Source: an uncultured Clostridia bacterium
Lineage (GTDB): Bacteria; Bacillota; Clostridia; Lachnospirales; Cellulosilyticaceae
Direction of reading: 5' to 3'
DNA: 64,000 bases
Assembly (NCBI GenBank): GCA_937981575.1
Contig: CALJNR010000026.1
Coordinates: 1-64,000, forward strand
In this document: positions 8,261-17,290 of the stretch, in pieces
Position numbering within the stretch: position 1 is the first letter of the stretch
Layout of the letters: each line of letters begins with the position of its first letter
Made by a program: the position numbers and the translations under genes
The notes under the pieces: generated by a model
The model's database searches: none
What the model saw: the letters and a program-made list of their open reading frames with translations, nothing else
What the model was told of the DNA's origin: nothing

Positions 8261-9775
8261 TTACTGTTTCTTGTTAGCATATTCCGAAGGCCATGCGCCG
8301 GTCTGCTTTTTAAAAGTTTTAGAAAAATGATACTGATCCCCAAAGCCTACCATCGCCGCTACTTCTTTAATCATCTTATCTGGATCATTCAGCATAATCT
8401 GTTTGGATTTTTCAATACGGTAGTAGGTGAGATATTCTGACGGCGACATCCCTTTATAGTTTCTAAAGAGTTTGCTGATATAAGACGGCACAAAACCAAA
8501 CTTCTTAGACAGCATCGTTGTTGTGATCGGTTCTTTATAATGGTTCTTCAGATAGTCTTCTATTTGTTTCGCTATATCAGAAATTGTACTTTTATCATTG
8601 GACAGATCTTCTTTTTCATTTAAACCCAATAGGATAAAGGCTATATCCTTTGCAAGGGAACTATCATCTGTCGCATGGGAAAGGGCTGTATCAATATCCA
8701 TTTTGAGCCCTGCAGTATCTTTGATAGAATTTCCGTTTTTATGATCGACCCCATAGAGTATATCATAAAAAAAAGCAGCTGCCTGAAGCTGTGTGAAACC
8801 TGCTCCTGTAAGCTTTTTAACGGCAGCTAAGATGCTTTCTACAAGCTGCTCCCCTTGAGCTAGGGCCGCTGATCTTATAGTCTCTCTTATAAGAGGGACA
8901 TCTAGTGCCGCGCTTGCTTCAGACTCACCGTGATCAAGCCGCAAAATATGAGAATCCAAAAGTTTAATACTTATATAAAGCTTTGTACGCAGTTTTTCGA
9001 GAGTCTGTCCAATATCACATAACTTAACACTATAAGGAGCCAAAACAAGTGTGATAGGAAGCGTGCTTTCTGCTTTTAGGCTGTCATAAAGCTTTTCTGC
9101 TGTATCCCCTATAGCTTTCTCATCTTTCGCTTCAAATACAACGACCTGCTCTGATGCTGTTTTTCCATTAAAACACATGCTGTTTTCTTGATCTGAAACA
9201 ATGCTCATAAGCTTCCCCTGAAGATTTATAGTTTCCCAAATACCGCTTCCTGGCAACATTGAATCATTAGGAACAAGCGGAAATGCGCCGGCGCAGATCA
9301 GCAAAACAGCATAACCACCTTCTGCAGTGTCATCCCCTAGCATTGGCGCTTTTTTATTCATTACGTTTATAATTCTTTGACGATGTTTTTCTTTATCTTT
9401 TGCCATAAGCTCCGTTTCGATTTTACTTAGAACGCTGCTCATGGCATCCTGCATAATAGGCTTTAATAGATAGTCATAAACCTGAAACTGCAGGGCTTTT
9501 CTTGCATAACCGAAGTCCTGAAACCCGCTGATGATAACAACTATCGTCTCTGGCGTCCTGGCTTTAATATGCTCCGTAAGTTCTAGTCCGTCCATAACAG
9601 GCATTTTAATATCTGTAAAGATTACATCTACTGTCTCATGCTCCAAGTACTCCAGTGCCTTTTTTCCATTCATGGCTGTATGGACAATCTGAAAGGCTCC
9701 ATCAAAGGATTCAATAAATTTAGCAATTACCCGTAAAATAGGTGGTTCATCTTCAACAATCATTACCCGAATCAT
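8261..9775 (-). CDS. YesN-like response regulator with AraC-type DNA-binding domain
   Basis: 504 residues. An N-terminal receiver domain has the acidic pocket E8/D9, phospho-acceptor Asp55 (VIFTDIKMP) and Lys105 (YLLKPI). The long middle region has no recognised motif. The last ~100 residues form a double AraC helix-turn-helix (MLSKKFGFVPSYISKLFRNY, then EVAAMVGFGDQYHFSKTFKK). This is the layout of YesN-type regulators that activate sugar transport operons. Its start overlaps the kinase stop by one base, so the two are translationally coupled. The neighbouring ABC transporter, with a 21-bp-spaced direct repeat in its leader, is the likely target. Confidence 0.87.
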   Translation of the reverse strand: MIRVMIVEDEPPILRVIAKFIESFDGAFQIVHTAMNGKKALEYLEHETVDVIFTDIKMPVMDGLELTEHIKARTPETIVVIISGFQDFGYARKALQFQVYDYLLKPIMQDAMSSVLSKIETELMAKDKEKHRQRIINVMNKKAPMLGDDTAEGGYAVLLICAGAFPLVPNDSMLPGSGIWETINLQGKLMSIVSDQENSMCFNGKTASEQVVVFEAKDEKAIGDTAEKLYDSLKAESTLPITLVLAPYSVKLCDIGQTLEKLRTKLYISIKLLDSHILRLDHGESEASAALDVPLIRETIRSAALAQGEQLVESILAAVKKLTGAGFTQLQAAAFFYDILYGVDHKNGNSIKDTAGLKMDIDTALSHATDDSSLAKDIAFILLGLNEKEDLSNDKSTISDIAKQIEDYLKNHYKEPITTTMLSKKFGFVPSYISKLFRNYKGMSPSEYLTYYRIEKSKQIMLNDPDKMIKEVAAMVGFGDQYHFSKTFKKQTGAWPSEYANKKQ

Positions 9776-11553
9776 TAGATATCCCCTCTCATTGTAATAA
9801 TCAGCCCCCTTGGGGTATTATCTTCAATAGCATATGTGATGTCTTTTCCTGTATTTAATCGCATTCTAATCAGTGTATTAATAAGGCCAAGTCCCCCTAT
9901 TTTCATTTCCGTATATTTGTCAGAACTTCCTCGCCAATAGCCCTCAATTTTATCAATAATTTCTTTTTTCCCTATGTCGCTTAGGCCGCATCCATTGTCG
10001 CAGACCTCTATCGTCCATTTTCCCTCTTTTACTCTGGCAGTAATCTTTACATAATAAGGCGGTTCCACTTCCGAAAAAGCATGGGCAAAACAATTCTCAG
10101 CAAGGGGCTGCAGAATAAGTTTCGGCATAGACATACTAAGCATTTCTTCTTCAGCTGCTATCTCATATTCAAAATAATCCTCATAGCGCCATTTCATAAG
10201 TTTAAGGTAGCTGTCAACGTTTTCAAGTTCTTCTTTGAGCGTAACGGTTGTTTCTTTATAAGATGCTGCATATCTCAGCATGGCTGAAAGTTCATGGCAC
10301 ATCATGACGACCTTATCATTGCCTTCTTCTACAGCTGAAGCGCTGATTACTGATAAACTGTTGTAAAGGAAATGGGGATTCATCTGCGCCTGCAGGGCAA
10401 GAAACCACGCTTTTTTCTCCAGCACTATTGATTCACTCAGCCTGCTTAACATCGATGAAAAAGCACTGTTAAGTTCTCTCACCTCGTCGATACTGTGATC
10501 GCCTTCATAATGCTCGGATATGTTCTGCATATTCAGCTGGCTTACTCTGTCTTTAAGCATAATAACAGGTTCACTCAGCTTCCTGGCTATAATGAGGATA
10601 GCTACAGTAGTGAGGGCAATAATAGCTATGCTGCCTATTAAGACTGTAATAATCAGCATACGGTACGGGGCCAGCATAGCTTCTTTACTTTGAGACAGGA
10701 TAACCGTCCAGCCGTATTTTAGAGAGGTCATCGACACACGATTGGCATGTCTTTCCTGCCCCTTTTCGTTGCCCCGGTCTAAAACAACTTTTCCATATTG
10801 GTCAAGGATAGTGATTCCTATAGACTCCATAATATTAAATTCTGTACTTTGAATAAGGCTTTTGATATCCTGCTGAATTTCAACGATCCCGTATACTTCC
10901 TGTGAATAAATGTTCATGAGCGGGCGTCTTATCGTTAAATAAGTTGAACTGTAGCTTTGGGACCAACGGTCTGGTTCAGGGGATATGATAACACTTTTAT
11001 CTGCGCTGTCTTTAAGGCTGGCCATAACGCCTCGGGTGTTCTGGTATTTTAAAAACTGCTCTACACTTTCTTTATTAACAAGCGCACCTGAACTAATATA
11101 GTCTCCATATTGATTGTACACACTGATCCGCCACATCAGCCTGTTAGGTCCGTTAATTGTTGTCAAAATACTTCCTGTATCAATATTCAAAAGAATATTA
11201 TCATCAAAATAGTTGCCGCTGTTTTCATCTTGCTGCAGCTTATTAAAGGTATTTAACAGCTGTGAATTCGTCATTACCTGATAAGCAATATGATCCATAT
11301 CATTGAGAAAATATTCAACCTGCTTCATTGTTTTATCTGCAAGCTCCTGCTGATTTAACGTAGAAATTTTCTGGCTTGTAATAAGAATATAGTTATAAAA
11401 AGCAACAAAGAAAATCAAAACTATCACAGCAAAAACCATTGAATAAGAATAAACCTGCTTGCTGATAAAAATGGACTTTCTTCCGAACACTCCGCTCACC
11501 CCCTCACTTATAGTCGTCTGCTGATTGTTTATGCGTCTTAGACGCCCTATCAT
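9775..11553 (-). CDS. YesM-like sensor histidine kinase
   Basis: About 592 residues. A membrane helix near residues 36-58, an extracellular sensor region of about 240 residues, a second helix near 298-322, a HAMP linker, and a His_kinase domain with the phospho-acceptor motif LQAQMNPHFLYNSLSVIS (His near 395). An HATPase_c domain follows (CDNGCGLSDIGKKE, MKIGGLGLINT). This arrangement is typical of YesM/LytS-like kinases paired with AraC-type regulators. The start is uncertain: ATG at 11553 is used, but a GTG about 20 codons later, behind GAGGGGG, is also plausible. It probably senses sugar directly or through the binding protein. Confidence 0.85.
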   Translation of the reverse strand: MIGRLRRINNQQTTISEGVSGVFGRKSIFISKQVYSYSMVFAVIVLIFFVAFYNYILITSQKISTLNQQELADKTMKQVEYFLNDMDHIAYQVMTNSQLLNTFNKLQQDENSGNYFDDNILLNIDTGSILTTINGPNRLMWRISVYNQYGDYISSGALVNKESVEQFLKYQNTRGVMASLKDSADKSVIISPEPDRWSQSYSSTYLTIRRPLMNIYSQEVYGIVEIQQDIKSLIQSTEFNIMESIGITILDQYGKVVLDRGNEKGQERHANRVSMTSLKYGWTVILSQSKEAMLAPYRMLIITVLIGSIAIIALTTVAILIIARKLSEPVIMLKDRVSQLNMQNISEHYEGDHSIDEVRELNSAFSSMLSRLSESIVLEKKAWFLALQAQMNPHFLYNSLSVISASAVEEGNDKVVMMCHELSAMLRYAASYKETTVTLKEELENVDSYLKLMKWRYEDYFEYEIAAEEEMLSMSMPKLILQPLAENCFAHAFSEVEPPYYVKITARVKEGKWTIEVCDNGCGLSDIGKKEIIDKIEGYWRGSSDKYTEMKIGGLGLINTLIRMRLNTGKDITYAIEDNTPRGLIITMRGDI

Positions 11554-11739
11554 ATATCATGTTATCCTTCTTATCTGTCGTTTCTCTTAATTATAGCATA
11601 AAGAAGACGTCTTATTGATATGCCAGTTTTTTCAATCTCTAAGTCTTTTCTCTTATACTTGGTTTATTTACTCGCCATCAGCTGCACCATTTTAGAATGA
11701 ATGTGCTAAGCTTCTTAAATGCTGCAATTGTTTATTAAA

Positions 11740-11784
11740 AAAGTGCTGCAAAAAGTAATCTTTATTTACTTTTTGCAGCACTTT
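11740..11784 (-). terminator. terminator after rhaB
   Basis: A perfect 19-bp stem (11740-11758 with 11766-11784) and 7-base loop sit 12 bases beyond the rhaB stop. The A/T-rich outer ends supply a U-run on the minus strand. It separates rhaB from the kinase gene promoter region. Confidence 0.82.
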
Positions 11785-11796
11785 ATGGGCGCCTTT

Positions 11797-13218
11797 TTAC
11801 TGCCTTGTATATTCTTTTTGATCAAAGGATGCTTTTACAATGTCTCGGCCTTCACTGAGGGACTCGATGTCTCCAAGTGCTTTCATCTGCATCAGCATAT
11901 TTCCTATACATGATGCTTCTGTCGGCCCAGCTACCACAAGTTTACCTGTAATATCTGCTACCTTTTGGCATAGGTACTTATCCTGGATGCCTCCGCCTAC
12001 CATACGTATCGTATGGATCTCTTTGCCGCTTAACTCTTCAAAGGCTTCTAATATTTCTTTATAAAGTTTTCCGAGCCCATTATAAGCCGCTTTAGCAATA
12101 TCTCCAACTTCACTAAGCTCGATGCCGTATGTTTCTTTGCAGTAAGCAATGATTTCTTTTTCCATATCGAGTGGAGCTAGAAATCTATCATCTTTGGCAT
12201 CCACTGCATATTCACTGTCTGATTTCTTAACGGCCTCTATAATATCAGGGAAAGATAGGTTAAGACCTCTTTCATTCCATACTTTACGAAGCTGCTGCAA
12301 GAACCACAGCCCATTAATATTCTTAAGGTAGCGGATCGTGTCTTCTACGCCGCCTTCATTTGTAATATTAAAATCTTTTGACTGCTGATGCAAGATAGGA
12401 TCACTAAGTTCCATCCCCATAAGGCACCATGTCCCGCAGCATAGATAAACTTCATTTTCTGACGTTAAAGGTGTACCTGCTACTGCAGACGCAGTATCGT
12501 GGCTGCCTACTGCAACGACTTTAACATCTGAAAGGCCAGTCTCTTCTTTTATGCGGTCAGTTAAAGTTCCAACCACTGTTCCTGGCTTAACCAGCTTCTG
12601 CATTTTATCAATCGGCATGCCGAGGGTGTCAAAGAGTTCTTTAGAATATTCTCTTTTTGCTGCATCTAATAAAGCCCCTGTTGAAGCAATAGTATATTCG
12701 TTAAATGTACTGCCTGTCAAAAAGTATGCAATAAGGTCCGGCATAAAAAGCCATTTCTCACCGAATGCTTTAACGACATCATTAGTCGTAAAATCATGAT
12801 AAAGCTGATAAACTGTATTAAAACTCATTTTTTGAATGCCTGTAATATCATAAAGCTTACTGTCTGTAATTTTTGTATAGAAGTCATCCATGATCTCACT
12901 GGTTCTATGATCTCTATAGTGTACTGGGTTCGTGAGAAGCTTTCCATTTTTATCAAGCCATCCACCGTCAACCCCCCATGTATCTATACCAATCGAAGCA
13001 ATTTCTACATTTTTAAGCTTTGCAGCTTTTTTGAGGCCTTGCTTGATTTCATGAAAAATTCTCATAAAGTCCCAGTAAAAAGTATTTCCTAAATAAACAG
13101 GTTCATTGGGAAAACGGTGAATTTCTTCAAGTTTTAACTGATTGTTTTCCATACTTCCTAAAATAAGTCTGCCGCTGGATGCACCAAGGTCTATGGCAAT
13201 ATATGCTTTTTGATTCAT
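11797..13218 (-). CDS. rhaB: L-rhamnulokinase
   Basis: 473 residues, the usual length for RhaB of the FGGY sugar kinase family. It transfers phosphate from ATP to L-rhamnulose, giving the 1-phosphate. The N-terminal IAIDLGASSGRLILG is the RhaB-type phosphate loop. IGIDTWGVDGGWLDKNG, VAVGSHDTASAVAGTP and CCGTWCLMGMEL are further family segments, and GGGIQDKYLCQKVADITG near the end is the adenosine motif. The start has AAAGGAG 7 bases upstream. It is a single gene between two hairpins. Its product would feed the aldolase at 26631-27482. No rhamnose isomerase gene is present in the window. Confidence 0.9.
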   Translation of the reverse strand: MNQKAYIAIDLGASSGRLILGSMENNQLKLEEIHRFPNEPVYLGNTFYWDFMRIFHEIKQGLKKAAKLKNVEIASIGIDTWGVDGGWLDKNGKLLTNPVHYRDHRTSEIMDDFYTKITDSKLYDITGIQKMSFNTVYQLYHDFTTNDVVKAFGEKWLFMPDLIAYFLTGSTFNEYTIASTGALLDAAKREYSKELFDTLGMPIDKMQKLVKPGTVVGTLTDRIKEETGLSDVKVVAVGSHDTASAVAGTPLTSENEVYLCCGTWCLMGMELSDPILHQQSKDFNITNEGGVEDTIRYLKNINGLWFLQQLRKVWNERGLNLSFPDIIEAVKKSDSEYAVDAKDDRFLAPLDMEKEIIAYCKETYGIELSEVGDIAKAAYNGLGKLYKEILEAFEELSGKEIHTIRMVGGGIQDKYLCQKVADITGKLVVAGPTEASCIGNMLMQMKALGDIESLSEGRDIVKASFDQKEYTRQ

Positions 13219-13377
13219 ATGAGACTCCTTTGCTATGTTATTTTATAGTATTATCCTAGATACTAAAAATCACTTAGCAGCTAGGAAATTTTATACTCTA
13301 TCTAATAGATTTTGTTGTTAACTTTTACCCACTATCTACTCTTTTAATCCTTTGAAAAAAGCAGACATTTATGAAAT

Positions 13378-13493
13378 AGGAAAGTTCTCGCATTTAGCAT
13401 TGAGGTGAACTTTCCTGGTTTCAAAAAGTCACCCATGATGACATTTTAATCTAGGAAAGTATAAACCCATAGGGGGAGGCTTATACTTTCCTA
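13378..13493. repeat. two related inverted repeats between the BMC operon and rhaB
   Basis: The 313-bp gap between pduT and rhaB holds two palindromes with a shared core. AGGAAAGTTC/GAACTTTCCT has arms at 13378-13387 and 13407-13416. TAGGAAAGTATAA/TTATACTTTCCTA has arms at 13452-13464 and 13481-13493. Both carry GGAAAGT on the left and ACTTTCC on the right; a third CTAGGAAA lies at 13281. The second could help end the BMC transcript but lacks a U-tract. No other gene or RNA was recognised in this gap. Confidence 0.6.
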
Positions 13494-13531
13494 CATTAAA
13501 AACTCTCTGTTATAAGCTTTGATTGGAGCCT

Positions 13532-14086
13532 TTATAACATATCCCATATTTGAGGATCTGGGCTTGGGATCACAGCACTTTGAATATACATAGCATTTTC
13601 CAGCAATGTATGTTTTGCTTTCTCCATGGAGGCTTCTACAGCTGAAAGCTCCCCGCAAAATAGTGCGTAGGACTTGCCGGTCATACCTCTTGCAAGCCTT
13701 ATTTCTATCAGTTTTACCGGACTTGTTTTAACCACTTCATCAGCAACACCTATAATGGATGCCACCGAATATCCTTCTATAATGCCGACTGCCTCCGGGC
13801 TGCCTTTTTCAGTCATGCCATAAATAGCTGAAAAGAGACTTGGATCTGGATTTCCGAGTAAGTACGTATCAATTAATACAGTATCAAAAGGAGATGCCTC
13901 CGCCGTTTCCAGCGCTGCTTTTACAGAGGATAGTTTGCCGTAAAATAAAACAATATACTTCCCTGGACATACAACCTGTGACATAACCAGTTTAATGTCT
14001 GCTGCTTTAACCATTGTATCTGCTGCTTTGATACCTAATGCTACAGATCTAAACTCTGCTACGCCAAGAGATTTCATTTCATCCAC
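13532..14086 (-). CDS. pduT: BMC-T shell protein with iron-sulfur cysteine, PduT-like
   Basis: 184 residues with two tandem BMC domains (about 5-88 and 95-178), so the product forms trimeric pseudohexagonal shell tiles. Cys40, in SQVVCPGKYIVLF, matches the cysteine that lets PduT trimers hold a 4Fe-4S cluster at the pore. Such a cluster is thought to shuttle electrons or a cluster across the shell, working with PduS, which is encoded immediately upstream with 5 bases between. This is the only tandem-BMC protein in the operon; there is no PduB/EutL-type tile. It is the last gene of the operon. Confidence 0.88.
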   Translation of the reverse strand: MDEMKSLGVAEFRSVALGIKAADTMVKAADIKLVMSQVVCPGKYIVLFYGKLSSVKAALETAEASPFDTVLIDTYLLGNPDPSLFSAIYGMTEKGSPEAVGIIEGYSVASIIGVADEVVKTSPVKLIEIRLARGMTGKSYALFCGELSAVEASMEKAKHTLLENAMYIQSAVIPSPDPQIWDML

Positions 14087-14091
14087 CTTAG

Positions 14092-15414
14092 CTATCTCCT
14101 CTCTATGATGATTTCTGTTTCAGTAATGTTTTTAACGATTCCATCAAGACTGCTGTGAATATTAGCACTGATTTCGTCAATACTGGCCGCAGCGATCTTT
14201 TGATTTTTATTTACGCAGTCACCAGCTTTAACAATAGGCAATGCCTTTTTGCCTATATGGGCTGCTAGTGGAATATAAACTCTGTCAGCCTCAACTAACT
14301 TTTCTTCGAATGTCCCGTGTTTGTCATAAGCCTTTAAGCCTAGCTTCATAATCAGCCTTGAGGTTGGAATTTCTGCCGTCACATGATCAGCTGGATTAGG
14401 ATCACTTGTCCCTTCTGGTTTGATACCATTTTTAATGAGTTCCCGCTTCACCATCATCATCAGCTCGGCTGGATTTAGATCATGGTGACAGGCATAATAC
14501 GAGCATGTATTGCAGCCGCAGCAGCCTAAAGCCGTATGGAGTTTATCCGAATTTTGAACAAGTCCATTGGCAAAGGCATTCATTAGAAGATGCGGCCAAA
14601 CGTTGTGTCCCAGCCTATTTCTTGGACAAAGGTCAGTGCACATCCGGCACTGTGAACAAGAGGACATGACTCTTCGCACACTTCCTAGATCAGATGCTTT
14701 TTTCTTGTTAAAAAGCCATGTGTTTTTGGGCAGCAAAATGATAGCTTTTGTTGTCTTGGTTACCTTAAAGTCCGAAGTTATGAAACTTCCCATCATAGGC
14801 CCTCCAAGGAGTATATCATAGGTATCTATAGTGACTTCTGCCATTTTAATGACTTCTTTTACGGGGATGCCTATAGGTACTTTAACGACCTTAGGAAGCT
14901 TAAGGAGTCCTCCTAGAGTAACATACTTATCAGTTACAGGCTGATCGTGATAGATACATGTATAGATATTATAAAGGGTTTCCACATTGAGTGCGATGAC
15001 CTTTTTACTGTTTGGCAGTTTTCCTTTTGGAATAATAATACCTGCACATTTATAAATGAGGGTTAATTCGTCTCCTGCCGGATAAATATTCGGAAGAGGG
15101 CAAATGTCTATCTGATCATCAAAAAGAGTGAGCGTATTGAGTTTCTCGATGAGTTCATGATGCTTTTTCTTAATTCCCCATACTACTTTTTTGATGCACA
15201 TAATCTTTAGCATATCTCTTAGTATTGTAACTAATTCGTGACTAAAGTGCATCATGATCTCGTAGTCTGTAGAAATAAGAGGCTCACATTCAGCGCCGTT
15301 AATTATCAGGTAGTCCATCCCGCATTCAAGCTTGATGTGGGTCGGAAATCCGGCACCTCCTGCACCTATTACGCCAGCTTCAAAAACTTTCTCTTTAAAC
15401 CTCTCAAATGTCAT
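14092..15414 (-). CDS. pduS: cobalamin reductase, RnfC-like iron-sulfur flavoprotein
   Basis: About 440 residues, the PduS size. An N-terminal glycine-rich segment (GVIGAGGAGFPTHIKLE) and a central Rossmann-like region match the RnfC/NuoF-type nucleotide and FMN binding part. Two ferredoxin-like cysteine groups follow: CSQCRMCTDLCP and CCGCNTCSYYACHHD. The C-terminus has a short biotin/lipoyl-like SLBB/barrel segment. PduS reduces cob(III)alamin so that PduO can adenosylate it, keeping coenzyme B12 active inside the compartment. ATG at 15414 is preferred because GAGG lies 8 bases upstream; the GTG at 15423 overlaps that site. Confidence 0.86.
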   Translation of the reverse strand: MTFERFKEKVFEAGVIGAGGAGFPTHIKLECGMDYLIINGAECEPLISTDYEIMMHFSHELVTILRDMLKIMCIKKVVWGIKKKHHELIEKLNTLTLFDDQIDICPLPNIYPAGDELTLIYKCAGIIIPKGKLPNSKKVIALNVETLYNIYTCIYHDQPVTDKYVTLGGLLKLPKVVKVPIGIPVKEVIKMAEVTIDTYDILLGGPMMGSFITSDFKVTKTTKAIILLPKNTWLFNKKKASDLGSVRRVMSSCSQCRMCTDLCPRNRLGHNVWPHLLMNAFANGLVQNSDKLHTALGCCGCNTCSYYACHHDLNPAELMMMVKRELIKNGIKPEGTSDPNPADHVTAEIPTSRLIMKLGLKAYDKHGTFEEKLVEADRVYIPLAAHIGKKALPIVKAGDCVNKNQKIAAASIDEISANIHSSLDGIVKNITETEIIIERR

Positions 15415-15444
15415 ACTGCTCACCTCTTTTCCTGTCTGATATCA

Positions 15445-15711
15445 CTAAATGATGTTATTTTCATCGTCTACTATGCCTACTATTGCTGCATCTATAGGTG
15501 CATTTATATTATGTGTACTGCATCTTGCACTGCTGCCTCTTGTAATCAGCACGATTTCGCCAACCCCTGCGCCAACAGTGTCAATGGCAATAAAACGCTC
15601 TTTATCCTGATCCATGCAAGCTAAGGTTTCAACCATCAGAAACTTATTGCCCACAAGTGCCTCATGTTTCCGTGTTGAAACAATGCTGCCTATTACTTTT
15701 GCTATTGTCAT
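15445..15711 (-). CDS. pduN: BMC-P pentameric vertex protein (EutN/CcmL family)
   Basis: 88 residues, the typical length for EutN/CcmL/PduN proteins that form pentamers capping shell vertices. MTIAKVIGSIVSTRKHEALV and FLMVETL are the usual start of the fold. FIAIDTVGAGVGEIVLITRGSSAR is the conserved central hairpin with the GxGE loop, and DAAIVGIVD ends it. It is the only BMC-P gene in the operon, enough to close one shell type. It lies between pduL and pduS, which differs from the Salmonella pdu order. Confidence 0.88.
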   Translation of the reverse strand: MTIAKVIGSIVSTRKHEALVGNKFLMVETLACMDQDKERFIAIDTVGAGVGEIVLITRGSSARCSTHNINAPIDAAIVGIVDDENNII

Positions 15712-15811
15712 ATTCCCTGCATCCCCTTTTATGGCCTATTTAAAGTTCACTTTTTACATGCTGAATCTCATTATGTCTTTTAAATCTTTAGCTTTTTTAT
15801 AAGCTTAGTTT

Positions 15812-16486
15812 TTAAGGTTTAATTATTCTTGCACTTTGGCCGCACTTTATCCCTAGTGCATTGGCTTCATCTGTATCAATATGCATCTCCAGTGTAAAAC
15901 TTGGATGAACTCTTACTTGAACGTTTTCAAAACGTCCTTTTCTTTCATCACCGATTTCTACAGCCACAATCTCATTATCTTTAACACCAAAAACTTCTGC
16001 ATCCTGCGAACCCATATGAATGTGCCTTTTAGCAATGATACATCCTTCATTTAAATAAAGTGCGCCTTTTGGCCCTACTATTGTGATTGGTGATGAGCCC
16101 TGTATACTGCCTGATTCTCGAATCGGCGGGTTAATACCAAGTCTGATGGCATCGGTTTTTGCAAGTTCAACCTGTGTTTCTTTTCTTACCGGGCCGAGTA
16201 TGCGTACATTTTCAATCACTCTAAGGTTAATGCCGACAATGGTTACACATTCATTAGCTGCATATTGCCCTCCCATCAGTTCTTTTTTGGGATGAAGCTC
16301 GGCTCCTTTTCCAAATAAAACTTCAAGGTGTTCTTGGGTGACATGAAGGTGTCTGGCTGATACGCCTATCGGTACTTCCATTTTTGTCTTTACTGCTGGG
16401 GCAGCGCTTTTAGCTCCGCCCCTATTTAGTTCTTTTTGTACTGCTTCTATAATCAGTTGTTGTAAAGCTAAGTTAGATGCGCCCAA
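15812..16486 (-). CDS. pduL: phosphotransacylase PduL
   Basis: About 224 residues with two PduL-type beta-barrel domains. It converts propionyl-CoA and phosphate to propionyl-phosphate, recycling CoA inside the compartment. Zinc-binding histidines are visible in SARHLHVTQEHL, KRHIHMGSQDAEVF and TLEMHIDTDEAN. The N-terminal helix (SNLALQQLIIEAVQKELNRG) is amphipathic and is followed by an Ala/Lys linker, as in an encapsulation peptide. The best-spaced start is TTG at 16486, 8 bases after GAGG; a GTG at 16495 overlaps that site. No acetate or propionate kinase gene is present here. Confidence 0.9.
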   Translation of the reverse strand: MGASNLALQQLIIEAVQKELNRGGAKSAAPAVKTKMEVPIGVSARHLHVTQEHLEVLFGKGAELHPKKELMGGQYAANECVTIVGINLRVIENVRILGPVRKETQVELAKTDAIRLGINPPIRESGSIQGSSPITIVGPKGALYLNEGCIIAKRHIHMGSQDAEVFGVKDNEIVAVEIGDERKGRFENVQVRVHPSFTLEMHIDTDEANALGIKCGQSARIIKP

Positions 16487-16502
16487 GGTTTTCACCTCTT
16501 AA

Positions 16503-16967
16503 TTAGAATTTTGGTAGAATCTTTTCGATGTCTGAATGTGGTCTTGGAATAACATGAGTTGCAATCACTTCGCCAAGTCTTGATGCTACAGCTGCCCCAG
16601 CTTCTACTGCTGCTTTAACAGCGCCTACATCTCCTCTTACCATGACTGTCACAAGTCCTGAACCAATTTTTTCTGAACCTACAAGTTCTACATTTGCTGC
16701 CTTAAGCATAGCATCTGCTGCTTCCGTTACTGCTACAAGTCCTCTTGTTTCGATCATTCCTAATGCTTGATTGTTCATAATAATTTTCTCCTCTCTCATC
16801 ACTGTATTTTTAGGGGTATGATTAACTTCTAATTTTTCTTCTTGAATACTCTTATTTTCAGTCCCTATTTCAGCTGCAGCTGCTTTTTTTGCAGTTTCGG
16901 CTTCCACTTTAGGAGCTGCCTGCGCTTTTTTGGCACCGGATGTATTTTTTGCTTTACTTTCAGCCAC
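16503..16967 (-). CDS. BMC-H shell protein with N-terminal extension and internal start
   Basis: The last 91 residues, from the internal ATG at 16778, are a standard PduA/PduJ-like hexamer subunit ([58 protein letters not shown]). Upstream in the same frame is a 63-66 residue extension rich in Ala, Lys and Glu ([20 protein letters not shown] and on), from GTG 16967 behind AGGTGA or GTG 16976. The internal ATG has a strong GAGGAG site at 9-base spacing. Two products, long and short, are therefore likely, much as PduB/PduB' arise from one gene. The extension may face the lumen or link core and shell (inference). Alternatively only the short form is made. Confidence 0.82.
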   Translation of the reverse strand: MAESKAKNTSGAKKAQAAPKVEAETAKKAAAAEIGTENKSIQEEKLEVNHTPKNTVMREEKIIMNNQALGMIETRGLVAVTEAADAMLKAANVELVGSEKIGSGLVTVMVRGDVGAVKAAVEAGAAVASRLGEVIATHVIPRPHSDIEKILPKF

Positions 16968-16976
16968 GCCGATCAC

Positions 16977-17267
16977 CTACTTATTTAGTTTTCTTGCACT
17001 ATGAAGTACAAGCTTTTGTACTTCTTCGTGGGGGCTGCTTATCGTAATAGCCGCCGCTACTTTGCCAAGTCTTGCCGCTGCCACTTTGCCATGTTCAATC
17101 GCTTCTTTAACGTCGGATACTGCCCCTTGAATAATCATAGATACAAGTCTTCCGCCAAGGGCTTTTTCAGTTGTCACAAGCGAAACGTCTGCTGCTTTTA
17201 ACATAGCATCCAGGGCTTCTATTGCTGCAACATTTGCGTCAACTTCTAATATTCCTATAGCTCTCAT
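16977..17267 (-). CDS. BMC-H hexameric shell protein
   Basis: 96 residues forming one BMC domain (RAIGILEVDANVAAIEALDA, VSLVTTEKALGGRLVSMIIQ, AVSDVKEAIEHG, ITISSPHEEVQKLV). It differs from the PduA/J-type copies next to it: LGGRLVSMI replaces IGSGLVTVM at the strand leading to the pore, so its pore chemistry is probably different. A short basic tail (HSARKLNK) follows the domain. It lies between two PduA-like genes, and the following gene's start region begins right at its stop codon, so coupling is likely. Confidence 0.87.
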   Translation of the reverse strand: MRAIGILEVDANVAAIEALDAMLKAADVSLVTTEKALGGRLVSMIIQGAVSDVKEAIEHGKVAAARLGKVAAAITISSPHEEVQKLVLHSARKLNK

Positions 17268-17290
17268 GTCATCACTCTTTCTAGGATGCG

